Part shown: in pieces, positions 33,375 to 41,581 of the stretch
Numbering within the stretch: the stretch's first letter is position 1
Layout: each line of letters starts with the position of its first letter
From: an uncultured Clostridia bacterium
GTDB lineage: Bacteria; Bacillota; Clostridia; Oscillospirales; Acutalibacteraceae
NCBI GenBank assembly: GCA_945983355.1
Contig: CAMFSU010000039.1
Span: 1-64,000, forward strand
Direction: 5' to 3'
DNA: 64,000 nt
Made by a program: the position numbers and the translations under genes
The notes under the pieces: model-generated
Seen by the model: only the letters and a program-made list of their open reading frames with translations
Databases searched by the model: none
What the model was told of the DNA's origin: nothing

Positions 33375-34403
33375 TCAATCCTCCATATCCTTTTGCGCCT
33401 CATAAATAAGTGCGCCAAGATTTTTTGCAATATATTCAATATTGGGGATAATGCGTTCATACGAAATTCGTTTAGGGGCTAAAACCGCAATATATCCACG
33501 ATATTTATCAAAGCTGTTAAAGCTTGCGGCGATTATACTGCCGTCACCCAAAAAGCTGTAACCGCTTTCACTGCCGAAAATTACACCGTCGCCAACCCGT
33601 TCAAACATTGAGATAATTGGGTCACGGCTTTCAATAAGTGACAAAATTTGTCGTGCGTTTTCTTCGTTTCCGCTTATGTCATAAAGCTTAGAAAGTCCGC
33701 TTAAATCAACCGAAACATTTTCAATTTCGCTAACCGTTTCAAAAACTGCGGTTATAAGCGGCATTAAGCTGAAAGCGTCAAGCCCTGACATAGCAATTAT
33801 GCTTTGCATATAGCCCTTTGTGAGCTCGCTTATTTGCTTTCGTTTGATTTTTTGGTCAACAATTTCATAAAAGCGATCCAAAAGCTCTTCGCCAAGATTT
33901 TGCGAAAGTCGCACAATTCGGTTTCGTGTTCGGCCATCGTTGGTAATCACAAGCAGCATTACCGAATTTCGACTAACCCTTAAGCACTCAACCCGCTTTA
34001 CGACCGCCGCGTTATTGGTCATAAGACAGCTTATTACCGGAAAGCCCGTCATATCTGAAAGTATTTTGCCCACCGCAGAGGGTATTTTTTCGGGTGTTTC
34101 GGTAATTTTTTCAAAAGCGGCATCTATAAATGCCTTGTCTTCATCCGAAATTTCGCCCGTTGGCATCAGCTTTGAAACATAAAGCTTAAAACCGCTACTT
34201 GTAGGTATTCTACCCGCCGAGGTGTGCGGTTGCTCCAAAAGGCCAAGCTCACACAGCTCGCTCATTTCATTGCGAAGTGTTGCGGACGAGGGGGCGTTTT
34301 CAATCAGCTCGGTCAAAATTTTAGAGCCCACCGGTTCGCCGGTTTCAATATATGCCTTAACAATGGCCTTTAAAACTGCTTGTTTACGGGGGGTTAGCTC
34401 CAA
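33375..34403 (-). CDS. hrcA: Heat-inducible transcription repressor HrcA
   Basis: About 342 residues: N-terminal winged helix (LTPRKQAVLKAIVKAYIETGEPVGSKIL, SSATLRNEMSELCELGLLEQPHTSAGRIPT) then the HrcA dimerization domain. It represses its own operon by binding CIRCE. A TTG at 34403, eight bases after AAGGGAG, is preferred over the GTG at 34412 that overlaps this site. First gene of hrcA-grpE-dnaK-dnaJ. Confidence 0.95.
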   Translation of the reverse strand: MELTPRKQAVLKAIVKAYIETGEPVGSKILTELIENAPSSATLRNEMSELCELGLLEQPHTSAGRIPTSSGFKLYVSKLMPTGEISDEDKAFIDAAFEKITETPEKIPSAVGKILSDMTGFPVISCLMTNNAAVVKRVECLRVSRNSVMLLVITNDGRTRNRIVRLSQNLGEELLDRFYEIVDQKIKRKQISELTKGYMQSIIAMSGLDAFSLMPLITAVFETVSEIENVSVDLSGLSKLYDISGNEENARQILSLIESRDPIISMFERVGDGVIFGSESGYSFLGDGSIIAASFNSFDKYRGYIAVLAPKRISYERIIPNIEYIAKNLGALIYEAQKDMED

Positions 34404-34424
34404 AATTTTCACTCCCTTTCTTTT

Positions 34425-34451
34425 TTAGCACTCTCACCTATCGAGTGCTAA
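34425..34451. promoter_or_regulatory. CIRCE operator
   Basis: Exact consensus inverted repeat TTAGCACTC-N9-GAGTGCTAA, placed between the hrcA promoter and start codon. Bound by HrcA at normal temperature. Confidence 0.98.
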
Positions 34452-34458
34452 CAACCTT

Positions 34459-34486
34459 ATTATATCCTCATTTTTCCATTTGTCAA
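34459..34486 (-). promoter_or_regulatory. hrcA operon promoter
   Basis: Minus strand -35 TTGACA, 16-bp spacer, -10 TATAAT, immediately upstream of CIRCE. Confidence 0.85.
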
Positions 34487-34553
34487 TAGTTTTTTTGAAA
34501 AATAATTTGACTTTCCCTGACTTTTTTACAAATTGTTCATATTTTAACAATCG

Positions 34554-34582
34554 TTGCACCATTTATGCATTCGTGTTATAAT
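34554..34582 (+). promoter_or_regulatory. Promoter of the DUF2927 lipoprotein gene
   Basis: -35 TTGCAC, 17-bp spacer, -10 TATAAT, 43 bp before the start codon. Confidence 0.7.
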
Positions 34583-34625
34583 AAGTATACGGTACACTTA
34601 TTACATATTAAGGAAGTGTTTTTTT

Positions 34626-35342
34626 ATGAAGCGTTTATTTTGTGTAATTTTTGCATTGTTATTGCTGCTTACGGGTTGCTCTGCCGCACCCGATGATAAC
34701 GGCACACCCTCAAACACCGATTCGGGCGAGCACAGCGCTTATTACGCTGACAGGGTAAGCGTTGATAAAATGGCTTATTATTTTAATGATGTTTGCTTTG
34801 GTAACGAGTATGGTGCAGCAAAGAACATAATCACAAAATGGCAGGACCCCATTATGCTATATATTGACGGTGTTGCCTCTATGGGCGATTATGAGGTTTT
34901 AAATGATTTTATTGATTTTTTAAATGATATTGACGGTTTCCCCGGGATAATGGAAATTCACGATAAGTCCCAAGCAAATTTAGTTATTCATTTTTACGGT
35001 CTTGCCGAGTTTAAAAATGAGGTGGATGTGTCAAATGCAGTCGGTCTTGCCACCTATAATTTCAACAACGATACGGGTGTTATAACCGATGGTGATGTTT
35101 ACATCTGCACTGACGAGCCCGAAAGCGAGCGCAAATCAATCATTTTAGAGGAAATGTATCAAGTGCTTGGCCCAACGAAAGACACCCTTGTAAGAAAGGA
35201 CAGTATAATTTATCAGCGAGGCAATGCACCACAGCTTTCAAAAGAAGACAAAAGTATAATATCCTTGCTTTATAGCAGTCGCATAACCCCCGGTATGAGC
35301 ATGGCCGAAAGCGAAGAAATTATTAGAGAAATTTATTACTAA
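34626..35342 (+). CDS. DUF2927-type lipoprotein
   Basis: 238 residues with a lipoprotein signal peptide and lipobox (LLLLLTGCSAA), so it should be anchored outside the membrane. The body resembles DUF2927: ITKWQDPIMLYIDG and later ILEEMYQVLGPTKDTLVRKDSIIYQRG. These have a metalloprotease-like look in some families, but here no HExxH is present. Function unknown. The ATG at 34626 after AAGGAAG gives the correct signal peptide. Confidence 0.75.
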   Translation: MKRLFCVIFALLLLLTGCSAAPDDNGTPSNTDSGEHSAYYADRVSVDKMAYYFNDVCFGNEYGAAKNIITKWQDPIMLYIDGVASMGDYEVLNDFIDFLNDIDGFPGIMEIHDKSQANLVIHFYGLAEFKNEVDVSNAVGLATYNFNNDTGVITDGDVYICTDEPESERKSIILEEMYQVLGPTKDTLVRKDSIIYQRGNAPQLSKEDKSIISLLYSSRITPGMSMAESEEIIREIYY

Positions 35343-35348
35343 AATTAA

Positions 35349-35383
35349 AACCGCGGTAGAAAATCTACCGCGGTTGTTTGTTA
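35349..35383 (+). terminator. Terminator of the DUF2927 gene
   Basis: Strong 12-bp stem AACCGCGGTAGA / TCTACCGCGGTT, loop AAA, then GTTTGTT. Confidence 0.8.
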
Positions 35384-35393
35384 TATTTAAAAT

Positions 35394-35447
35394 ACACTAT
35401 TTGAATATAAATAGAGTGTTACATATCATTTTTACGTGATATGTAAC
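35394..35447 (-). terminator. Hairpins at the 3' end of the first rlmD-type gene
   Basis: GTTACATATCA / TGATATGTAAC (11-bp arms) spans the stop codon, and the adjacent ACACTCTATTT / AAATAGTGT is followed on the minus strand by ATTTTAA. Confidence 0.55.
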
Positions 35448-36573
35448 AGATAACCTCTATATGCTCGGTATGGGGGAACATATCAACAGGTTGGATTTTG
35501 CGCACCTTATATCCTTTTCGTGTTAAAAACGAAAGGTCGCGTGCCAATGTTTCAGGGTTGCAGGAAATATAAACCACCTTTTCGGGTGAAAGGGTGATGA
35601 GCGAACGCAAAAATTCCAAGCTTGCCCCTGCACGTGGCGGGTCCATTATAACAAGGTCGACAGTTTCGCCTGTGACAGCAAGATTTGTCATAAATTTACC
35701 CGCATCATCCTCATAAAATTCAATGTTATCAACATCATTTAGCTTTGCATTAACCTTTGCATCCTTTACCGCATCGGCGTTAAGCTCGACACCAATTACA
35801 CGCTTTGCTTTATCAGATGCCAAAATGCCAATTGTACCTGTGCCGCAATAAGCGTCTATCACCGTTTCGCTGCCATTTAAGTTTGCAAATTCAAGCGCCT
35901 TGCCGTAAAGCACAGCCGTTTGGGTGGGATTTACCTGATAAAATGCTTTTGGCGAAATGCGAAAGCGTTTGCCCATAAGCTCGTCTTCGATATATCCATC
36001 ACCATAAAGCACCCTTGTTTCATTTCCAAGCACAAGGGATGTGCGTTTATTATTTACATTTTGAACTATTGTAGTAATTTCGCTATGTCGTGAAAGCAAA
36101 GCATTTACAAACTTGCTTTCGTTTGGGAAATCGGCAGTGCCCGTTACAAGCACCACCATAATTTGACCCAGCGTAAAACTGCGTTTTATAAGCACATGGC
36201 GAAGAAAACCTTTAAATGTGTTATCATCAAAGGTTTTAAGTTTAAAGCTTTTTAAAAGTTTTCTTATAGTTACAATTATTTCGTCAGCGGTTTTATCCTC
36301 TATCATACACTCATCAACAGGCACAATATTGTGTGTTGATGACTGATATACACCCGACAAAATCTTACCATTTTTGGTGGTGAACGCCGCCTGTACTTTA
36401 TTGCGGTAATGGTATGGGTTTTCCATACCTATAATTTCGTTAATGTGGTGATACCGACCAAGCAATTTAATGCACTTAACCTGCTTAAAACTCAACTGCC
36501 TTTCATAAGGCAAGTTTTGAAGCTGACATCCACCGCATTTTTTGTAATTAGGACATTTTATATGCTCTGTCAT
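35419..36573 (-). CDS. 23S rRNA (uracil-5-)-methyltransferase, RlmD/RumA family, no TRAM domain
   Basis: 384 residues. The N-terminal iron-sulfur cluster cysteines are in CPNYKKCGGCQLQN. The methyltransferase domain has DAYCGTGTIGI (SAM binding), DPPRAG, and the nucleophile in YISCNPETLARDL. It methylates C5 of a uridine, in relatives U1939 or U747 of 23S rRNA. The usual N-terminal TRAM domain is missing, unlike the paralogue 0.9 kb upstream. Start after TTGGAG. Confidence 0.9.
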   Translation of the reverse strand: MTEHIKCPNYKKCGGCQLQNLPYERQLSFKQVKCIKLLGRYHHINEIIGMENPYHYRNKVQAAFTTKNGKILSGVYQSSTHNIVPVDECMIEDKTADEIIVTIRKLLKSFKLKTFDDNTFKGFLRHVLIKRSFTLGQIMVVLVTGTADFPNESKFVNALLSRHSEITTIVQNVNNKRTSLVLGNETRVLYGDGYIEDELMGKRFRISPKAFYQVNPTQTAVLYGKALEFANLNGSETVIDAYCGTGTIGILASDKAKRVIGVELNADAVKDAKVNAKLNDVDNIEFYEDDAGKFMTNLAVTGETVDLVIMDPPRAGASLEFLRSLITLSPEKVVYISCNPETLARDLSFLTRKGYKVRKIQPVDMFPHTEHIEVICYISRKNDM

Positions 36574-36598
36574 AATTTCTCCAATAAATTATTTCAAA

Positions 36599-36931
36599 TC
36601 AGCAAAGCTCAATTCCGACAACGCCGTATTTTTTCTGCTTGTCCAAAGAATAATACTGCTCCATATCCGAGGGCTTTGCCGTGTCTATATCATCCGTCGT
36701 ATAACCGCATTTTAAAAGAGGTAGCACATTATATAAATCTTCAAAGCTATCAAATAAATGTAGCATCTTAACCGTTTTGGTTAGCTCCTCACCCGTGGCA
36801 TTGTTTGTAAAAACAATGTTGTCTCCCGTTTTAATTTGCTGCCGCTTTTCATCATATAAGCGAAGCTCTATTGTCTTTTCGCCACTTTTAATCTTTTCAA
36901 AAGGGGCGGCGTGAAGGTTCATATAGTGCAT
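36599..36931 (-). CDS. ASCH-domain protein
   Basis: 110 residues. MNLHAAPFEKIKSGEKTIELRLYDEKRQQIKTGDNIVF is the ASCH fold start (related to PUA), with the GEKTIELR strand that lines the proposed RNA/nucleoside pocket. Some family members are RNA-binding or act on modified cytidines. It lies between two rRNA methyltransferase genes on the same strand, which fits RNA metabolism. The ATG at 36931 follows AAGGAG; the GTG four codons earlier overlaps it. Confidence 0.82.
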   Translation of the reverse strand: MHYMNLHAAPFEKIKSGEKTIELRLYDEKRQQIKTGDNIVFTNNATGEELTKTVKMLHLFDSFEDLYNVLPLLKCGYTTDDIDTAKPSDMEQYYSLDKQKKYGVVGIELC

Positions 36932-36955
36932 AAGTTTACACACTCCTTGTTGCTT

Positions 36956-37309
36956 TTAATTGGATTTTTTCTTTTCTTTGACAGTTGTTATGGATGCTAT
37001 GAGTTTTCTTCGAATTGTCCCGCATTTATTTACAAGCGCTTTATATGTATTCTCATCCATACTATTAACCTTGAAAAGAATTTCAAGCCAATATTCAGTT
37101 TCGTAACACTCTTTAAGAGCGATTTCTAATTTGTTAACAAAATCAGCGTTACTCTGTGCATATTTTGCTTCATGTGTATTCGCACCTATTGAGGAGCAGG
37201 AGCGCAACAGTTGATTAACAAACACCGCACGCCCTTTTATACTATCACAAATTGCGGTCATTTCAACAATGAGTTCCACCGCCAATTCTTTAATCGTTTT
37301 TTCGTTCAT
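36956..37309 (-). CDS. Four-helix bundle (23S rRNA IVS-type) protein
   Basis: 117 residues of the S23/IVP family: LAVELIVEMTAICDSIKGRAVFVNQLLRSCSSIGANTHEAKYAQSNADFVNKLEIALKECYETEYWLEIL is the typical run of helices. Some members are encoded in 23S rRNA intervening sequences; others, like this one, are free-standing and of unknown role, possibly RNA binding. The ATG after AGAAAGGA is chosen. The longer frame upstream runs through the GCGATATA repeats and is not coding. Confidence 0.85.
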   Translation of the reverse strand: MNEKTIKELAVELIVEMTAICDSIKGRAVFVNQLLRSCSSIGANTHEAKYAQSNADFVNKLEIALKECYETEYWLEILFKVNSMDENTYKALVNKCGTIRRKLIASITTVKEKKKSN

Positions 37310-37314
37310 ATTTT

Positions 37315-37520
37315 TCCTTTCTGCGATATACTCGCAAAGCTCGTGCGATATATTTGTATGCCAAATGCGATATAACCTCATCTCATTCGGTTGCGATATG
37401 ATATAAATTCCTTTCCTCATCCCGCAGGGATATATCGCGCCTTTGGTATATCGCATCCCGCAGGGATATATCGCAAATTCCGTCAGGAATTTATATCGCT
37501 GCGAAGTTGTCTTCGCAAAA
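37315..37520. repeat. Cluster of GCGATATA-type palindromic repeats
   Basis: Repeated GCGATATA / TATATCGC words are combined with small hairpins (CCCGCAGGG twice, TTCCTGACGGAA-like). The two GGGATATATCGC units near 37425 and 37455 are near-identical. The array runs into the last codons of the downstream-ending rlmD gene. Similar palindromic elements lie at 30895 and 59340. Confidence 0.65.
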
Positions 37521-38844
37521 CCGCAACAACTTCGCAATGCGAAGTTCTTGGGAATAAATCAGCCGGGGTATATTCCTCTAATTTATACCCCTCTTCAGAG
37601 AAGATTTTAATATCACGTGCAAAGGTTGCGGGGTCGCAAGAAATATAAACCACTCTTTCGGGACAAAAATCGTTTGCAATAATTTTAATAAGCTCGCTGT
37701 CACAGCCCTTTCTTGGTGGGTCAACAATTACTGTGTCGGGCTTAATGTTTTCACATTTAAGTTGCTCGGCGGCGGCTTTGGCATCACCGCAAATAAACCT
37801 TGCGTTTTCTATACCGTTTTCTTTGGCATTAAATTCGGCATCCTTTACCGCTTCGGGAATAATTTCAACACCAATTACCGATTTTGCACCCTTTGCCATT
37901 GAAAGCCCGATTGTACCGGCCCCGCAGTAAAGGTCAATAATATTCTTACCCTGTGGCTTTGCATATTCGGCGGCTTTGTTATAAAGCTTTTCGGCCATAA
38001 CGGTGTTAACCTGATAAAAAGACAATGGCGATAATCTAACCTTAACCCCCGCCAAAATGTCGGTAATATAATCACTGCCGTAAAGGGTTTTGCAGTTGTC
38101 CCCCAAAATTACATTGGTGTTTTGCTTGTTTATGTTAAGCACAACGCTTTTAAGCCCATCACCACAAATTGCTTTCAGTTTATCTATAATAATTTCGCTT
38201 TTTGGCAAATTATCACCGTTTATAACAAAGCAAACCATTATTTCGTTTGTTTTTTCGCCCTTGCGGATATAAAGGTGGCGAACAAGCCCCTGATGCTTTT
38301 CTTCATTATAAATGCTTATGTTATATTCTTTAATAAAATTGGTAACAGCTTTTGAAATTTCGCTAAAAACAGGTGGTTGCAAAAGGCAGTCGCCACACTC
38401 GATAATGCGGTGCGAATGAAAAGCGTAAAAGCCCACTCCCCCATTTTCACTTATTGGGTATTGCGCTTTGTTGCGGTAGCGGTCGCATTTATCGTATAAA
38501 ATCGGTTGCGGCTCTAAATTCACACCGCCAATGCGCTTTACCGTTTCCCTTACTTTGTTTGATTTAAGTGATAGCTCGGCCTCGTAATTTATATGCCTAA
38601 AAACACAGCCGCCGCAACGGTTAAAGCTTTGGCAGTCATTTTCAATTCTCGCTTTTGACGGGGTGATTATTTCCATTACCTTGCCGTAAGCGTAATTCTT
38701 TTTAACCTTAAGGGCTTTAACTTTTACAATGTCGCCCACAGCAGTAAGAGGTACAAAAACCGCCATACCGTCCACCTTACCGACGCCGCTTCCTTCGTTT
38801 GTGACATCAACGATTTCCATAATAAATTCATCATTTTTACGCAA
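37483..38844 (-). CDS. rlmD: 23S rRNA (uracil-5-)-methyltransferase RlmD, with TRAM domain
   Basis: About 453 residues: N-terminal TRAM domain (FIMEIVDVTNEGSGVGKVDGMAVFV), cluster cysteines in CQSFNRCGGCVFRH, SAM motif DLYCGAGTIGLS, DPPRKG, and nucleophile YISCDPATFARD. The start is a TTG (38844) or GTG (38850) behind AAAGGTGG. The C-terminus LRRQLRSDINS is extended by a few residues encoded in the GCGATATA repeat, suggesting that the repeat inserted at or replaced the original stop. Confidence 0.92.
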   Translation of the reverse strand: MRKNDEFIMEIVDVTNEGSGVGKVDGMAVFVPLTAVGDIVKVKALKVKKNYAYGKVMEIITPSKARIENDCQSFNRCGGCVFRHINYEAELSLKSNKVRETVKRIGGVNLEPQPILYDKCDRYRNKAQYPISENGGVGFYAFHSHRIIECGDCLLQPPVFSEISKAVTNFIKEYNISIYNEEKHQGLVRHLYIRKGEKTNEIMVCFVINGDNLPKSEIIIDKLKAICGDGLKSVVLNINKQNTNVILGDNCKTLYGSDYITDILAGVKVRLSPLSFYQVNTVMAEKLYNKAAEYAKPQGKNIIDLYCGAGTIGLSMAKGAKSVIGVEIIPEAVKDAEFNAKENGIENARFICGDAKAAAEQLKCENIKPDTVIVDPPRKGCDSELIKIIANDFCPERVVYISCDPATFARDIKIFSEEGYKLEEYTPADLFPRTSHCEVVAVLRRQLRSDINS

Positions 38845-38908
38845 TTTCACCCCACCTTTCTTATTTTAAAAAAGTATACCATAAATCCCCTAAAAATACA
38901 ATAATTCA

Positions 38909-39772
38909 TCACTTATTCGAAACCTTCTTCTTATACTCAGACGGTGTCATATTCATATGCTTTTTATAAAGCCGAAAAAAGTTAGAATAATTTTGAAAAC
39001 CCACCCTAAGATACGCCTGCTCAATCGGGGTATTAACCCGAATCAAATCGTTAAAAGCCGAAATTCGACGGAAAATTACGTAATTCCACACCGTTACACC
39101 CACCTGTTCCTTAAACAGACGCGATATATAAAATTTATCCACAAAAAACTCTTTTGCAATCTCTTCCAAGCTTATATCCGTATGGAATTTTTGGTTAATA
39201 TAAGCAATTACATTATTTATAATTTTGTTATCGACCGACTTGGTTTTTTCAACCGTAGAGTCCCCTATTATTTTTCTGATTTTAGATAAAATTTCAACCA
39301 TTTTGCATTGTGAAACTAATTTATCGGTATCGGTCGGTTTCTTAACAAGCTCCAATAATTCCAACAGTAACACGTCAATTTTATCTTTTTCTATTAATTC
39401 TTTCGGTATTTTGTTATCATAACCGTCCTCACGTTTATAAAACGGTTCAAAGAACGCTTCACCCACCGAACCGAAATTTTCTAATAAACTACTGTTAAAG
39501 TAAAGCACCAAGCGTTCATGATATTTTCCATCCTCAACAACGCAATGATATAATTCCGACGGCTTTAGTAATATAAGGTCGCCGTCCTTTATATCATATT
39601 TTTTACCTTCGATTTTAATTTCTCCAATACCTTTTATAAAATAAATAAATGAAAAGTCAACGTCATAGTGAAGATATTGCGTTGTGGACTTACCTGCAAA
39701 CTCACCAATTGTATAATGCAATCTAAAGCCCGTATTACCGTCGTATAATTCCTTAATATAATTTTCATTCAT
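38909..39772 (-). CDS. AraC-family transcriptional regulator
   Basis: 287 residues: N-terminal cupin-like sensor (DVDFSFIYFIKGIGEIKIEGKKYDIKDGDLILLKPSELYHCV) and two C-terminal HTH motifs (ISLEEIAKEFFVDKFYISRLFKEQVG; IEQAYLRVGFQNYSNFFRLYKKHMNMTPSEY). Likely controls the divergent MFS transporter gene in response to a small molecule. The intergenic region has CAATATTG-type repeats suitable for its binding. Confidence 0.9.
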   Translation of the reverse strand: MNENYIKELYDGNTGFRLHYTIGEFAGKSTTQYLHYDVDFSFIYFIKGIGEIKIEGKKYDIKDGDLILLKPSELYHCVVEDGKYHERLVLYFNSSLLENFGSVGEAFFEPFYKREDGYDNKIPKELIEKDKIDVLLLELLELVKKPTDTDKLVSQCKMVEILSKIRKIIGDSTVEKTKSVDNKIINNVIAYINQKFHTDISLEEIAKEFFVDKFYISRLFKEQVGVTVWNYVIFRRISAFNDLIRVNTPIEQAYLRVGFQNYSNFFRLYKKHMNMTPSEYKKKVSNK

Positions 39773-39789
39773 ATTAACACTCCAACAGT

Positions 39790-39857
39790 TTTATATCAAT
39801 ATTGTACATATTTTTGCCAATATTGTCAATTGTATATTCAATATTTACTCGTATAAT
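39790..39857. promoter_or_regulatory. AraC/MFS divergent control region
   Basis: A plus-strand promoter (-35 TTGTAT at 39830, -10 TATAAT at 39852, 16-bp spacer) is preceded by three CAATATT-containing repeats, near 39797, 39818 and 39838. These are candidate regulator sites. Confidence 0.5.
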
Positions 39858-39891
39858 ATAGTGGACTTAAAATTAAAAAAGGATGATAAGA

Positions 39892-41093
39892 ATGGTAGAT
39901 AAGAAAAAAGCCCGTAGTTTGGCAGTACTTTTACTGTAACTTATATGGCGAGCTACATAACACGAATTAATTTCGGCGCCATTATTTCAGAAATTGAAGC
40001 CCAAACCGGCATAGCACGCACCCTGCTTTCCATGTCGGTTACCGGTGGCTTTATTACATACGGTGTCGGTCAAATAGTAAGTGGCATTTGCGGCGACTAT
40101 TTTTCCCCTAAAAAACTTGTAAGCTTAGGACTTGCCGCTTCAGTAGCAATGAACTTGCTTATGATGATAAGCAGCAACCCTTATGTTATGCTCATTATAT
40201 GGTGTGTAAACGGTTTTGCACAAGCATTTATGTGGCCGCCGATTGTTAAAATTATGGTTGAGGTTTTTTCTGAAGAATATTATAAAAAAATGGCCGTCAG
40301 AATATCTTGGGCGAGCTCGTACGGTACCATTGCAATTTACCTTATAGCCCCTTTAATTATAACCCTTTTAAATTGGCGGTTTGTTTTTCTTTTTTCTGCA
40401 ATATGCGGTATTATTACCATATTCTTATGGAACAAATTTGCCGTGGATATTGACCGCACTAAAAAAGTTAAAGCAACAACACAAACAAACAAAAATGCAA
40501 ACTATTTGCTTTTAACCCCTGTCGTAATAGGTATTATGATTGCAATTATTTTACAGGGTATGCTTCGTGATGGCGTTACAACCTGGATGCCCACCTATAT
40601 TGACGAGGTTTACCATTTAGGCACCGCCGTTTCAATTTTAACCGGCATTGTTATGCCCTTATTCAGTATCGGCTGCACACAAATCACCTCTAAGCTGTAC
40701 CGCCACAAAATTAAAAATCCCGTTACCTGCTCGGTTATTATGTTTGTAATCGGCAGTGCGGTTTCAGTAACCCTTTATTTATGTTCGGGTGCCAACGCAA
40801 TTATTTCCGTTTTATGCTCGGCAACACTTACAGGTGCTATGCACGGCGTATCATCAATGCTTACCGCTATGGTACCGCCATACTTTAAAAAGCACGGCAA
40901 CGTCTCCACCGTTACAGGTGTTTTAAATGCCTGCGCATACGTAGGTAGCGGTATTTCAACCTTCGGAATAGCAATACTTTCCGAAAACTTCGGTTGGCAA
41001 ATGAACATACTTATATGGTGCTTAATTACTATATTAGGAACAATAATATGCTTCGCTTGTATTAAACCATGGAAAAATAAATTTCAAATATAA
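39892..41093 (+). pseudogene. MFS transporter with a frameshift in the first membrane helix
   Basis: The natural start is the ATG at 39892 after AAAAGGATG; it encodes MVDKKKARSLAVLLL and then hits TAA. In the next frame, VTYMASYITRINFG continues the same first helix through ~382 residues with eleven more membrane segments, including SRP/OPA-like TWMPTYIDEVYHLG and GSGISTFGIAILS. One missing base near 39936 (CTGTAAC for CTGGTAAC) explains it. Internal initiation at 39945 would lose half of helix 1. Could be a real inactivation or a sequence error. Substrate unknown. Confidence 0.75.
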
Positions 41094-41138
41094 AAAATCG
41101 CTATACACATTTAAATAATGTGTATAGCGATTTTATTT
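41094..41138. terminator. Bidirectional terminator, MFS / ACT gene
   Basis: AAATCGCTATACACATT / AATGTGTATAGCGATTT, 17-bp stem with A and T flanks. Confidence 0.9.
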
Positions 41139-41569
41139 TAGTTTATACCTAATTTTTCCTCGGTTGCAACGATAATGTCGTTTTTTTGCAAAAGGGCTAC
41201 AACCTCGTCCGCTTCAGCAAGCTGTAAAATCATATAAGCGTTTTCATCAGCGTGACCGAAAATTGAATACATATAGCTAACATCGACATTAGCGTTTGCC
41301 AAAACCCGTAAAAGTGTGTTAAGACCACCCGAAACATTGGGCACTGCAACTGCCAAAACATCAGTTGTGGTGGCAATGGCGCCGTTTTCCTTTAAAACGG
41401 TTAATGCTTTTTCAGTGTCATCAGCAATAATGCGAAGAAGACCATAGTCAGTGGTTTCAGCAATATTTAAGGCACGAAGGTCAATTTTATTATCAGCCAA
41501 AAGCTGTGTAATTTCCAAAAGGCGACCTGCCCTGTTTTCCAAAAATACGGTAATTTGTTTAATTGCCAT
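41138..41569 (-). CDS. ACT-domain protein
   Basis: 143 residues with two ACT-type halves: IKQITVFLENRAGRLLEITQLLADNKIDLRALNIAET and VPNVSGGLNTLLRVLANANVDVSYMYSIFG. ACT domains bind amino acids. Directly downstream of paaK and iorBA, it probably senses an aromatic amino acid for that pathway. GGAGGG precedes the ATG. Confidence 0.9.
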   Translation of the reverse strand: MAIKQITVFLENRAGRLLEITQLLADNKIDLRALNIAETTDYGLLRIIADDTEKALTVLKENGAIATTTDVLAVAVPNVSGGLNTLLRVLANANVDVSYMYSIFGHADENAYMILQLAEADEVVALLQKNDIIVATEEKLGIN

Positions 41570-41581
41570 TATAATTCCCTC

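Noticed and set aside
37315-37520. CRISPR array
   Set aside because: Repeats are palindromic, variable in spacing and without unique spacers of constant length; no cas genes in the window.
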